Shown here: positions 21,007 to 29,027 of the stretch, in pieces
How the letters are laid out: each line of letters opens with the position of its first letter
How positions within the stretch are numbered: the stretch's first letter is position 1
DNA from: a virus
Virus record (IMG/VR): IMGVR_UViG_3300035698_007125
Coordinates: 1-39,153 of that record
DNA: 39,153 nt
Reading direction: 5' to 3' (one strand)
Notes under the pieces: generated by a model
The model's input: the letters and a program-made list of their open reading frames with translations, nothing else
What the model was told of the DNA's origin: nothing
Databases searched by the model: none
Made by a program: the position numbers and the translations under genes

Positions 21007-21297
21007 ATGGCAACGAAACAGAAAAAGAAATCTCTCGACCGCAAGACCGCGATGTACTCGCGTGTTCGGCGTCGAAATGAATTTTTGATGTGGGCACTTC
21101 GGGAGCTTGACGCTCGCTGCGAACATTGCGGTAAAGCAGTTGACATCGAAGAATTTTTCGGTTGGCGAGATAGCGTCACGCTCCATCATGTGAACGAAGA
21201 CCGATCTAAGAATCTCCGCGATGACATCAGGGATGACAAAGAACTGGTCATCATGCATCGGGGCTGTCACCGCAAACATCATCAAGGAACGAAATAA
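21007..21297 (+). CDS. HNH endonuclease-like protein
   Basis: A 96-residue protein with Cys38-x2-Cys41 (CEHC), SVTLHHVN (His60-His61), Asn69, and HRGCHRKHH (Cys87, His88, His91). This is the zinc-ribbon HNH layout (C-x2-C ... H-H ... N ... C-H-x2-H). The N-terminus is very basic (KQKKKSLDRKT). It lies downstream of a long structured gap, as free-standing homing endonucleases often do, though it is smaller than most. Cutting activity is inference. It shares one base with the next gene (TAATG). Confidence 0.75.
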   Translation: MATKQKKKSLDRKTAMYSRVRRRNEFLMWALRELDARCEHCGKAVDIEEFFGWRDSVTLHHVNEDRSKNLRDDIRDDKELVIMHRGCHRKHHQGTK

Positions 21298-21569
21298 TGT
21301 TCAAGAACGTATACGGAAAAATTGGTAACATGCGTAAGGATGTCGATTGGACGGTCTATGAGGGAGTAGACACGGATGGAAACGTAACCATTCAGTCTAA
21401 CGCTCGCATTGCCGCAATCAATCTAAAAACCGGTCAGGGCGTCTTATCAAAGGCTTGCCCGTCCGGTGCTTATTTTATGCACCTGAATTCGTACATGGGT
21501 GCAAAGCCTGTGTGTGTCCTAGAGACTACGGTACTCGGTGATCTTCGAACGCTCTTTGAGGGAAAATAA
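21297..21569 (+). CDS. Hypothetical protein
   Basis: A 90-residue protein starting in a TAATG overlap. It is largely beta by pattern (KIGNMRKDVDWTVYEGVDTDGNVTIQ, then LSKACPSGAYFMHL). There are two isolated Cys. No family recognised. It ends three bases before the next ATG. Confidence 0.55.
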   Translation: MFKNVYGKIGNMRKDVDWTVYEGVDTDGNVTIQSNARIAAINLKTGQGVLSKACPSGAYFMHLNSYMGAKPVCVLETTVLGDLRTLFEGK

Positions 21570-21572
21570 AAG

Positions 21573-22124
21573 ATGGCAACCGAACCGAGAAAAGTTACTG
21601 TGTATCGGGAAGAATCTCGAAACTATGAAGACCAGTACGGTTTCAAACACACAGCGAATTTTATTACTGAAACAAAAGAGTTGACATATACGGACGAAAC
21701 ATACCCATACAAGTATTATACAGATGTATGCAATACACCGATTGCGGTTGATGAAGACGGAAACAAATTTTGGCGATCAGTACAAACAGATTATGGACCG
21801 GGCTGCACAACTTGGGGTCGGATGAATCCGGATAACACAGTAACCGAATATGATCCAAAACAAAAAACGTGGTATGAAAATTTTTCATATGAGAATCGTC
21901 CTAGATGGAAAAGGTATGATATTATGAACGAAGAATTTATTTTTGAAGATGCACAGGGTCGGAAGTGGACGATTGCTATGGAGCAAGATTTCGAAGACGA
22001 TAACGTAAAGCAGTTTTACACTGTGACGAACAGCGACACCGGGGAAGAAGTTACTATTGATGGCGTATCGCCTTACACCGACACATGGCGTGTTGAAATC
22101 GAAAACTTTTTGGATAGGATGTAA
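21573..22124 (+). CDS. Hypothetical acidic protein
   Basis: A 183-residue protein, rich in Tyr, Asp, Glu and Thr, with strand-type repeats such as FITETKELTYTDETYPYKYYTD, WRSVQTDYGPG and KQFYTVTNSDTGEEV. The pattern suggests a beta-rich soluble protein. The genes around it are small and co-directional. No family recognised. Confidence 0.6.
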   Translation: MATEPRKVTVYREESRNYEDQYGFKHTANFITETKELTYTDETYPYKYYTDVCNTPIAVDEDGNKFWRSVQTDYGPGCTTWGRMNPDNTVTEYDPKQKTWYENFSYENRPRWKRYDIMNEEFIFEDAQGRKWTIAMEQDFEDDNVKQFYTVTNSDTGEEVTIDGVSPYTDTWRVEIENFLDRM

Positions 22125-22129
22125 ATACT

Positions 22130-22273
22130 ATGAGCGATGACATTGTTCGATATAATTCGGGTGATGCGATATTCGTGACCGGAGTTTTCGCGATGATTAC
22201 AATCCTCGTGGTTCTGTTTGCGGGCGAGCCTGATTTGCTTGAAACTATTGTTGCTTGGATCGGGAGACACTAA
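22130..22273 (+). CDS. Single-pass small membrane protein
   Basis: A 47-residue protein (start 5 bases after the previous stop). Residues 12-31 (AIFVTGVFAMITILVVLFAG) are one transmembrane helix, and the tail ETIVAWIGRH is amphipathic. It may be a membrane peptide affecting host envelope or superinfection; there is no direct evidence. Confidence 0.55.
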   Translation: MSDDIVRYNSGDAIFVTGVFAMITILVVLFAGEPDLLETIVAWIGRH

Positions 22274-22274
22274 T

Positions 22275-22598
22275 ATGGCAAATGACCAACCAGCACAATT
22301 TCATCCAAAGGTCGGCATGGGTGCGACTGGCTCATGGTGGTCTGACCGTCACGCATTCACGGTGATTGAAATCAAGTCGCCTAAATGTATCATGGTTCAA
22401 GAAGATACATCGAAGCGAACCGACAAGAACGGGATGTCGGAAAGTCAATCATACGACTTTACTCCGAATCCGGAAGGTCGGACCTACGAAGTGACGCTAC
22501 GCAAAAACAACTATTGGATTCCGCGTGGGCAGGACAAAAATTCTACCCCACGATTTTCTCTCGGGACTCGCTCAGAATACTACGATTACTCATACTAA
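22275..22598 (+). CDS. Hypothetical protein
   Basis: A 107-residue protein with ATG 22275, one base after the previous stop; an open stretch upstream overlaps the preceding gene. The sequence GMGATGSWWSDRHAFTVIEIKSPKCIMVQED, then EVTLRKNNYWIP, looks like a small beta barrel. The pattern G-x-x-W-S-D-x-x-x-x-T-V recurs, as I remember it, in phage hypothetical proteins. Function unknown. Confidence 0.6.
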   Translation: MANDQPAQFHPKVGMGATGSWWSDRHAFTVIEIKSPKCIMVQEDTSKRTDKNGMSESQSYDFTPNPEGRTYEVTLRKNNYWIPRGQDKNSTPRFSLGTRSEYYDYSY

Positions 22599-22606
22599 GG
22601 AATGCC

Positions 22607-22873
22607 ATGAGCAATAAACTTGAACCATGCCCGAACGGATGCAGCACATATGCCGGTGTGCATCTATGGGAAGATGCCGGATCGGATACCGGGATGACAA
22701 ATGCCGAGGGCATCTACGATGAACAGCAACACATCGAAGAATGTAAAGAGTGTGGATGCGAACGATTCAAATGCGTACAACAGATCATGGAAGAAGATAA
22801 CAACCGACAAGTAACTTACTACGGTAAGTGGTCGAAAACTCCGAACGATTTATCACAAATGATGGGACTCTAA
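22607..22873 (+). CDS. Small Cys-rich protein
   Basis: An 88-residue protein with ATG 22607 preceded by AAGGAATG. CPNGC at 8-12 and CKECGCERFKC at 46-56 are a possible zinc site; the middle is acidic. The open frame further upstream lies over the previous gene, and I leave that part out. Ends one base before the PEP-CTERM gene. Confidence 0.6.
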   Translation: MSNKLEPCPNGCSTYAGVHLWEDAGSDTGMTNAEGIYDEQQHIEECKECGCERFKCVQQIMEEDNNRQVTYYGKWSKTPNDLSQMMGL

Positions 22874-22874
22874 A

Positions 22875-23363
22875 ATGAAATTTATTACTTGGACACTGTT
22901 ACTCTGTATGTTTATGTTTTTCTCTGTGAAGACCGCGACCGGATCGGTGAATCTGTGGCTGTTGTCTGAAGCTGTGCCTGTTGTTTCGGTAGAGTATTCA
23001 GATACAAATGTGTGGGTAAACACATCTCTGGTCGCAGATCATTACGGCGACGGGATGTTTACCGTATGGACCCACGAAGATGTTCCATACGCTCCATTCA
23101 ATATCCGACTCAATGAAGACGATGCATACACATATCATATTGCGAACCCTGATATGGTTCTTAGTGATGTACAAAAATTTGAAGCGTATGTTATTCAGGG
23201 ACTTGATGGGCTAACATATCTCGACTTCACGGCTCGGAATGATGACATTACTTTGCAGGGCGTGGTTCGCGGAGAAGCTGTACCAAGCATTCCCGAACCG
23301 TCTACCCTATTGTTGTTCGGCATTGGAACATTCTGTCTACTCTCGGGAAGGAAAGTTGACTGA
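22875..23363 (+). CDS. Secreted PEP-CTERM sorting-signal protein
   Basis: A 162-residue exported protein. The N-terminus MKFITWTLLLCMFMFFSV is a Sec signal peptide, with likely cleavage near A21-T-G. The mature part (about 110 residues) is beta-rich and acidic, with no enzyme motif seen. The C-terminus is a textbook PEP-CTERM signal: IPEPSTLLLFGIGTFCLL then S-G-R-K. That signal has the PEP motif, a hydrophobic helix and a basic end, and is processed by exosortase in EPS-making Gram-negative bacteria. A phage-encoded copy implies a host with exosortase and a protein displayed or released at the infected cell surface. It could have been captured from a host. Coupled to the next gene by one base. 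Confidence 0.8.
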   Translation: MKFITWTLLLCMFMFFSVKTATGSVNLWLLSEAVPVVSVEYSDTNVWVNTSLVADHYGDGMFTVWTHEDVPYAPFNIRLNEDDAYTYHIANPDMVLSDVQKFEAYVIQGLDGLTYLDFTARNDDITLQGVVRGEAVPSIPEPSTLLLFGIGTFCLLSGRKVD

Positions 23364-23602
23364 TGATGACTGACCCAACACCCCTATTACCGATTGTCTC
23401 TCTTGATTGCCGATACTTCAAGGCGACCGGCAAACCACGGAAAAAGTATCTCAATGTCGTATCTATCCTTGCGGAGACACTCAAGCAGACCGATATGTCT
23501 CTGGAAGAATCAGAGGCGTTGATCGAAAAATGTAGACGATGCAAGAAACATAACACGTTGCTTATGATTCTTGACGAACGATTTGAGTATATGAGAGTAT
23601 AA
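23363..23602 (+). CDS. Hypothetical protein
   Basis: A 79-residue protein whose start overlaps the preceding stop (TGATG). It is mainly helical (SILAETLKQTDMSLEESEALIEK), with CRRCKKHN at 57-64, a single CxxC pair. Function unknown. Confidence 0.55.
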   Translation: MMTDPTPLLPIVSLDCRYFKATGKPRKKYLNVVSILAETLKQTDMSLEESEALIEKCRRCKKHNTLLMILDERFEYMRV

Positions 23603-23616
23603 AAGGAAAACAGAAA

Positions 23617-23790
23617 ATGACAACTAAGATTCTAACGTGTTCATGTAACCACAAATTTCAGGACGAAACCTACGGTGTGAACAAGCGTGTTCATAATGTC
23701 GGCGGTACAGACGGATCGAAGTACAAGTGTACGGTCTGTTCGCGTGTCCGTGAAGGGAAGCCCGAAAAGGGAAGCAGAGGAAAGAAGTAA
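23617..23790 (+). CDS. Small zinc-ribbon protein conserved in T4-like phages
   Basis: A 57-residue protein with AAAGGA upstream. It has CSC at 8-10, FQDETYG at 14-20, HN at 26-27 and YKCTVC at 36-41. The pattern C-x-C...F-Q-D-x-x-Y-G...H-N...C-T-V-C is one I know from very small conserved T4-like phage proteins of unknown role. The tail is Lys/Gly rich. Ends just before a strong terminator. Confidence 0.65.
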   Translation: MTTKILTCSCNHKFQDETYGVNKRVHNVGGTDGSKYKCTVCSRVREGKPEKGSRGKK

Positions 23791-23814
23791 AACCACAACA
23801 ATGATTCTCATCCT

Positions 23815-23847
23815 ACCCCATGCCCGTCAAACGGTGTGGGGTTTTTA
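23815..23847 (+). terminator. Intrinsic terminator at the convergence point
   Basis: ACCCCATGCC and GGTGTGGGGT form a 10-pair stem (two wobbles) with an 8-nt loop, followed by TTTTTA. It ends rightward transcription from the 21-23.8 kb genes just before the leftward baseplate operon's last codons. Confidence 0.8.
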
Positions 23848-23848
23848 T

Positions 23849-24979
23849 TTACCTAACAACGCCATGCTGTGTCGGTCCATTCAACCGGACCTTTGTGGCA
23901 GATGTGATTGTGATATTAGCCCCGGCATTCATAGAGATAGAACCACCGGCTGTCATGTTGATATTGTTCGCGGCGGTGATCCGCGTCCCGCTTCCGGAGT
24001 TGATGACCGTATCATCCCCCGATGTGATATTCACTTTCGAAGAAGCGGTTGTGTTGATCGATGCGGAAGATATGATATTGATCTTACCGTCACCAAGAAT
24101 ATTTGTGATTCCATCTGTATCGAATCTTACATTTCCTGACGTAATGAAACTTACATTTTTCGTTGTATTGAATATTACACTCTTGTCTGCCTTGACCGTG
24201 ATATTTTTCTTGCTGTATACATTAGTCTCGCCATCGACGGTGATATTCACTGTGCCTTCCACATAGACATAATCGTGCCCGGCAATAAGTGTATAGTTTT
24301 TCCCTTGGACTTTTACAACCCTGTCTCCGTTGGGATGGATTTCCTTGAACGTCCCTGACCGATGATACTCATGGATGCGTTCTGCTCCCGGTGTGTCATC
24401 GACTTCAAAGACATGCCCCGACTCAGATTCGTATACATGGTTCTTCGGATACACCGCAGCATACGGTACATCCGGTTCGCCCCATCCGGTTTCTTTTGCT
24501 GTTGGCACTACAAGTTTTTGATTTAGTTGTTTGTCCCATAGGATAGTAGAATCGGTTTTCTCGTTTCGTGCAAGACGGTTTACGTCTGGTTCATTTAGAT
24601 ATTCGTCGCCGGGATATATTCCGTCCGGATCGTGAAAGCCGATGGCATCATCTACCCCGGCTGAATCCGTAGGCTTCCCCGGCAGACATCCCATCACGAT
24701 AGGGTCTTGGGCGTCTTGACCGTCACGGAAAAACCCGACTACCCACGTTCCCTGTACGAGCCCTGAATGGCTTGTGCCGATCCCGTTCATAGCCGTGTCA
24801 GTGACCGGCAACATGATTGTAGCCCACGGTAGGGCGGCTGTGGGGATGTCAATCTTGTTCTCGGTGTGATAGCCAAAGCATCGGACCTGTACACGACCAC
24901 ACTTCATAGGATCGATATTGTTTTCCACAACACCGGTATACCATACCATCCCGTTTTGTCCAAGTATATTATTCTGCAT
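23849..24979 (-). CDS. gp5-like baseplate spike protein without lysozyme domain
   Basis: Central tail spike of a contractile tail. The 376-residue protein starts with an OB-fold segment like T4 gp5 (VENNIDPMKCGRVQVRCFGYH, ALPWATIMLPVTD, TWVVGFFRDGQDAQDPIVMG). A linker follows, and then a trimeric beta-helix made of about fifteen short repeats of the V-x-V-x-G/N type (NITVDGETNVYSKK, VKADKSVIFNTT, INMTAGGSISMN, ITITSATKVRLNG). T4 gp5 (575 aa) carries a lysozyme domain between these parts; here nothing with its E...D/T pattern is present, so cell-wall piercing must be by another protein or host route. It is last in the leftward operon and overlaps the gene before it by one base. Confidence 0.85.
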   Translation of the reverse strand: MQNNILGQNGMVWYTGVVENNIDPMKCGRVQVRCFGYHTENKIDIPTAALPWATIMLPVTDTAMNGIGTSHSGLVQGTWVVGFFRDGQDAQDPIVMGCLPGKPTDSAGVDDAIGFHDPDGIYPGDEYLNEPDVNRLARNEKTDSTILWDKQLNQKLVVPTAKETGWGEPDVPYAAVYPKNHVYESESGHVFEVDDTPGAERIHEYHRSGTFKEIHPNGDRVVKVQGKNYTLIAGHDYVYVEGTVNITVDGETNVYSKKNITVKADKSVIFNTTKNVSFITSGNVRFDTDGITNILGDGKINIISSASINTTASSKVNITSGDDTVINSGSGTRITAANNINMTAGGSISMNAGANITITSATKVRLNGPTQHGVVR

Positions 24980-26391
24980 TATGCAAGTGCCGTTTCTCCA
25001 AGCCCGAAGTCTGATGGTGACGGGACTTGGGTTGGTGTTTCAATTTCCAATGTTCGGATATCTGGAAGCGGAGAATGGAACGAATCTTTTCTAAGCTGTA
25101 CATAGGTCTTGTAATCTTGTCTTCGGATTCTGTGTCTTACTGCTGTAACCAATGCTCTGCCCGAATACCATCTCTCAAACTTATCTTCGCTTCCGACCAC
25201 CAACAGGGTAGATGGAAGATTTACTGAGATGACATTGCCTACTGAAATCGCGGGCGTCCCCGGTATCGCAATATTTAGTACAATCTGTTCCCACTGCGAC
25301 ATGTATGAATTTCTATTTGTCAATCCTGCGTGGTCATCATGTCTCTGTGTATTCTCGCCATACAGGTCTGTGTGGTTTGTTGTGTAATATTGTTTCGTAT
25401 TTTTTATGGCATCTATATTCGTATACTTGTATGCAAGATCGTAATAGTTGGCGGTGTCTTCTACGGGATTTCGTCTGATGAGTTGATGTGCCCCACCGGG
25501 TTCTCCGCTGCCCGGTTCAAGGTGGACTATCTTATTGTATTGTGCAAGATAAGAAAAGGGAGAGACACGGATATTCTTATTCATAACATCGTGTTGGTAT
25601 GTGATCGCCGCGTAGCGACCGTCATTGATTCCTTCTAGCGTGTCTATGGTAGACCCAAACTCAAACGCAATAATGTTTGTCATCCGAGCGTGTATTGGTA
25701 CTACGTCTTCAGAAGATACAGCATCAGAGAAAAAGTATTCTCCCTGTGTCGGTCCAGCCGCGAGCTTAGAAAGAGACTTCAGAAACGCCCCTTTGGTTAT
25801 AGTCTCATACATCAACAGATCGGATATTCCGTTTTCTTCATCTGTTATCGCCTTACTACAAATCCAGTGCATCGCCGGGATGGGTTTCATGTTGGGGACG
25901 ATAAGATTATAGTCGCCCACGGTTTCATCACGCTCTGTCCAGTTGCGATAAATACCAGACTCAAACGCAATCTGTTCGATCATTTTAGAATGTGTCTTGC
26001 CTGTGTACGCTTTAGAAACAGATTGAAGCTGTGATTCAACGAACGCATTGGAGATGAAGTGAAGTGTATAGGTTTCTTTCTTTCCTGTATACGCCTTGCG
26101 GTCTGTGACAGAATAAATCCAGAAGTGGCGGCTGATAGTCTGCCCGGCGATGGCTGCTATCTCAATATACACTTCTTCTTGTCCGGTGAATGGAATCAAC
26201 TCTGACATGCCGACAGCATCAGCGACAACGATGTTACCGTAGGCACATCCATGTTCTGAAAACATATTTTCATACAGATTGATTTCCATCGTCTGACTAA
26301 GAATAGATTGCCAGTCGGTAGAACCGGGGAGCCTAACATCCACGGCAACGATATCGACACTACCGGGTTCTATCATTTGTTTATCAGCCAT
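24979..26391 (-). CDS. Baseplate hub protein (gp27-like)
   Basis: A 470-residue protein (T4 gp27: 391). The start VDIVAVDVRLPGSTDWQSILSQTMEI, then NMFSEHGCAYGNIVVADAVGM, IPFTGQEEVYIEIA, KKETYTLHFIS and RKDSF is the order of segments I associate with T4-like hub subunits that form the trimer holding gp5. The location directly before the gp5-like gene supports it. The assignment rests on family recall and context, not on a precise catalytic motif. Confidence 0.7.
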   Translation of the reverse strand: MADKQMIEPGSVDIVAVDVRLPGSTDWQSILSQTMEINLYENMFSEHGCAYGNIVVADAVGMSELIPFTGQEEVYIEIAAIAGQTISRHFWIYSVTDRKAYTGKKETYTLHFISNAFVESQLQSVSKAYTGKTHSKMIEQIAFESGIYRNWTERDETVGDYNLIVPNMKPIPAMHWICSKAITDEENGISDLLMYETITKGAFLKSLSKLAAGPTQGEYFFSDAVSSEDVVPIHARMTNIIAFEFGSTIDTLEGINDGRYAAITYQHDVMNKNIRVSPFSYLAQYNKIVHLEPGSGEPGGAHQLIRRNPVEDTANYYDLAYKYTNIDAIKNTKQYYTTNHTDLYGENTQRHDDHAGLTNRNSYMSQWEQIVLNIAIPGTPAISVGNVISVNLPSTLLVVGSEDKFERWYSGRALVTAVRHRIRRQDYKTYVQLRKDSFHSPLPDIRTLEIETPTQVPSPSDFGLGETALA

Positions 26392-26395
26392 TATG

Positions 26396-27367
26396 TTAGT
26401 TACCTAATATTGTCAGTATTTCGTTCATAGCCAAAGAAACATATCGTGGCTTCAGAAGTTTGATGGTTCGCTTGTTATCGTTTGTGGTTTCTTCAAACTG
26501 AGCATTGGTCACAACCCCGTCCGGTTCTTGTTCGCTTCCGGTCAGTGAGTTTATATATCCACCGACTCTAGTATCTTCCAGAGGATCAAGCCACAGGTTG
26601 CCCGATGAATCTTCGAAGTGATGGAGTGCGGCAACGTTCAACACTTTTCCTTCGGCGGTTGTAGATATAGATGTAGAGGCTGAATCTGTATACATCGCGA
26701 TGGCAACACCACCGGCATCCCTAAACTCTTGGGTCGAATCTCCCGCAGAATCCTGATCATCACCTAAAACATATACAGCCGACAGACGGATAGGCGATGC
26801 CTGATTCGCTGTCAGTTTGGTGTGGAGTAGATTATCTTCTTCTGTGATAGACTCGACTACCAGTTTTCTTTGTGTCCGGTTCCAATCAACTACGTTCACC
26901 AACTGACGGTCTACCAGAAGATCGATGTTTTCAGCTACAGAAATCGAAGTTTGATTCCCGGCAATGTTTAGATTTTCTAATTCCGAAAGTGTCATTGCTT
27001 CGTAATCGTCTTTGGTGATCGATGTGATGCCCGATGAAGCAAGGTCTTTCAGGAACAGGGCAGACCCACGGTGCTTATCATATGTGTACTTTTCTAGCTT
27101 GCGTGAAGACATAGGCATATCATAGTACGGATTGATGATGTCATTCATCATCCAGACAACCCAATGAAGTTTCGAATTATCGTATAGTTTGTCTGCGATG
27201 ATTTCTGCGGTGTCGCCGTCCTGTGTATTGTACTCTACGAACACGCCGCCGTTATTCTTTATGGACTCTCGGATAATGACGCGCCGCAAAAGGTTGCGAA
27301 CAACCTTATATGAAGCCTTATTGTCAAGCGAGTATCCGAGCGTAGGAAAATTTGAGAAGTATGACAT
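26396..27367 (-). CDS. Baseplate wedge protein gp53-like
   Basis: A 323-residue protein. The opening MSYFSNFPTLGYSLD and residues 40-90 (VFVEYNTQDGDTAEIIADKLYD, LHWVVWMMNDIINPYYDMPM) match the start of T4 gp53 (196 aa), which joins baseplate wedges around the hub. The remainder is a longer, Ser/Thr/Asp-rich extension common in marine relatives. It lies between the cap and hub genes, as fits the T4 order 53-5. No missing parts noted. Confidence 0.85.
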   Translation of the reverse strand: MSYFSNFPTLGYSLDNKASYKVVRNLLRRVIIRESIKNNGGVFVEYNTQDGDTAEIIADKLYDNSKLHWVVWMMNDIINPYYDMPMSSRKLEKYTYDKHRGSALFLKDLASSGITSITKDDYEAMTLSELENLNIAGNQTSISVAENIDLLVDRQLVNVVDWNRTQRKLVVESITEEDNLLHTKLTANQASPIRLSAVYVLGDDQDSAGDSTQEFRDAGGVAIAMYTDSASTSISTTAEGKVLNVAALHHFEDSSGNLWLDPLEDTRVGGYINSLTGSEQEPDGVVTNAQFEETTNDNKRTIKLLKPRYVSLAMNEILTILGN

Positions 27368-27373
27368 ATCTGA

Positions 27374-28504
27374 TTACATTCCTTTGGCGATGTCTTCTCT
27401 GGTGAGCAGAGATATTTCTTTGAACCCTAAAGTAAGATTGACTTCGGTAGTCGGAGCCCCGCTGATTCCACCATCTCTGCCTTCACCGTATCCAGAATAT
27501 CCTTGTCGTTGTGATGTGGGTCTGAACGATGAGAATCCGTTGGGTGAATAATCTACAGCAAGACTTTCAAGAACACACGTTCCGATGCGGTTGATCCATC
27601 TATTTTCTGATGTCGAATACACATAATGAATATCGAAGTTTGACGGGACAAGATAGAAGTGCCCACCGGCTGAAAGCTCGGGGTGCATATGTTCCTTGAA
27701 CGTCTGGATGATGGCTTGCACACGCCCAACTTCATCGGGGTCGCGTGGTCTAAACTTGAATTCGAATGTGAATGTTCGTGGTGATGTCGCCTTGAAAAGA
27801 AATTCGGTGTGTGGGTTGGGGACCGCACCGACGATTCCCGATACCGCTTTCATGGCGTCCGGAGCAATCGCCCCTAATGTTGTCATCCCCATTGCTACAA
27901 CCAACTCGGGCATGTTCTGTGTCGCTTCATTGATAGCATTCTTCAACATGTTAGAAAGACCGCCGCCGGTTTTATCCTGCAATCCCCGCATGAACCCCTG
28001 AACCAACGCACCGTTATCAAAACTTTCGTAGTTGGCTGTATATGATGCTGTTGGTATATTGTCGGGCATGCCCAAGACGATAGCATTAGATGATCGTTTC
28101 TTTGGTGAGTTGATCTTTTCTTTTGTGATTACATACTGCCCCGGCTGTACAGCATTTAGTGTTGGATCGACCACAGCATCATTTCGCTTTGCTCCCTCTG
28201 CCCGCAAAGACTCTAAAGTAGAATGAAGCGTTGTCATAAGGGTTGATTGGTTTGGATCGACTTCGCCTTCTTCTACTTCATCGCCCAATCCCGCTACTCC
28301 ATCAGAAAAGTTTTGTGATATGTCGCCAAGGATGGATTCGGTTTCATTGACATAGAACACAATAGCATGAGCCGACGCCGTATTTTCCTCAAGGTCAGCA
28401 GGGTAGACAAGATTTTTTACATTATATCCGTTCGCCGCGAGCTTTTCAAAGATTTTCTTTGTCTCTGATCGGTCGGACACAGGATTTGTTCTGATTATTG
28501 GCAT
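27374..28504 (-). CDS. Tail tube cap / baseplate protein gp48-like
   Basis: A 376-residue protein (T4 gp48: 364) that starts the leftward operon. Helical residues 130-210 (LVQGFMRGLQDKTGGGL...) are followed by the hallmark segment NPHTEFLFKATSPRTFTFEFKF, RPRDPDEVGRVQAIIQTFKEHMHPE, and IGTCVLESLAVDYSPNG. These match T4 gp48/gp54-type proteins that cap the tail tube at the baseplate. The choice of gp48 over gp54 is by length and context. It is driven from the late promoter at 28551-28558 on the same strand. Confidence 0.8.
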   Translation of the reverse strand: MPIIRTNPVSDRSETKKIFEKLAANGYNVKNLVYPADLEENTASAHAIVFYVNETESILGDISQNFSDGVAGLGDEVEEGEVDPNQSTLMTTLHSTLESLRAEGAKRNDAVVDPTLNAVQPGQYVITKEKINSPKKRSSNAIVLGMPDNIPTASYTANYESFDNGALVQGFMRGLQDKTGGGLSNMLKNAINEATQNMPELVVAMGMTTLGAIAPDAMKAVSGIVGAVPNPHTEFLFKATSPRTFTFEFKFRPRDPDEVGRVQAIIQTFKEHMHPELSAGGHFYLVPSNFDIHYVYSTSENRWINRIGTCVLESLAVDYSPNGFSSFRPTSQRQGYSGYGEGRDGGISGAPTTEVNLTLGFKEISLLTREDIAKGM

Positions 28505-28550
28505 TTTTTGTAAACCTAAATATATATTGAATATACGAACACTATACCAT

Positions 28551-28558
28551 TATTTATA
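28551..28558 (-). promoter_or_regulatory. T4-type late promoter for the baseplate operon
   Basis: The forward strand reads TATTTATA, so the minus strand is TATAAATA, the exact late consensus. Transcription should start near 28545 and leave a 40-nt leader before the gp48-like gene. It lies only 15 bases from the start of the divergent gp4-like gene. Confidence 0.7.
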
Positions 28559-28572
28559 CGGATGTTCCGCAG

Positions 28573-29019
28573 ATGGCACACAGAGGCAGATATAAAGTAA
28601 AGAACATCAAAAAGTACATTGGTGATCCTCGCAAGGTTATTTATCGATCTTCTTGGGAGCTTCAGGCGTTGAACGCTCTGGACCGTAACCCGGCTGTGTT
28701 GAAATTCGCATCGGAAGAATGCGTAATACCCTATATATCCCCTGTGGATGGTCGCGGGCATCGATACTTTGTAGACCTGTACGCCAAGGTGAGAACAAAA
28801 GACAGAGACATCAAACACTTTTTGATTGAGATAAAGCCGTATAAGCAGACGCTCCCACCGGTCCCACCAAAAAAGAGAAAGTCTCAACGGTATCTCAAAG
28901 AAGTAAAGACGTATGCCGTAAACGAAGCGAAGTGGAAGGCGGCGACACAATATTGTACAAAGCGTGGATGGGAGTTTCTCATCTGGCATGAGAAAAATAT
29001 ACGATTCATAAATGGATAA
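28573..29019 (+). CDS. Head completion protein gp4-like (nuclease fold)
   Basis: A 148-residue protein (T4 gp4: 150). RGRYKVKNIKKYIGD, YRSSWELQALNALDRNP, EECVIPYISPVDG, RYFVDLYAKV, then FLIEIKPYKQT, EVKTYAVNEAKWKAA and FLIWHEKNI are the T4 gp4 signature. They fit a TnsA/PD-(D/E)XK-like core (Glu-Asp-E-x-K: Asp in VDLYAKV, E-I-K). gp4 is needed to finish heads before tail joining. The order here is divergent from the baseplate genes, although in T4 genes 2-4-53-5 lie together. Confidence 0.92.
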   Translation: MAHRGRYKVKNIKKYIGDPRKVIYRSSWELQALNALDRNPAVLKFASEECVIPYISPVDGRGHRYFVDLYAKVRTKDRDIKHFLIEIKPYKQTLPPVPPKKRKSQRYLKEVKTYAVNEAKWKAATQYCTKRGWEFLIWHEKNIRFING

Positions 29020-29027
29020 GGAAAAGC

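Noticed and set aside
23849-24979. Lysozyme activity for the gp5-like protein
   Set aside because: No lysozyme segment is present between the OB-fold and beta-helix parts.
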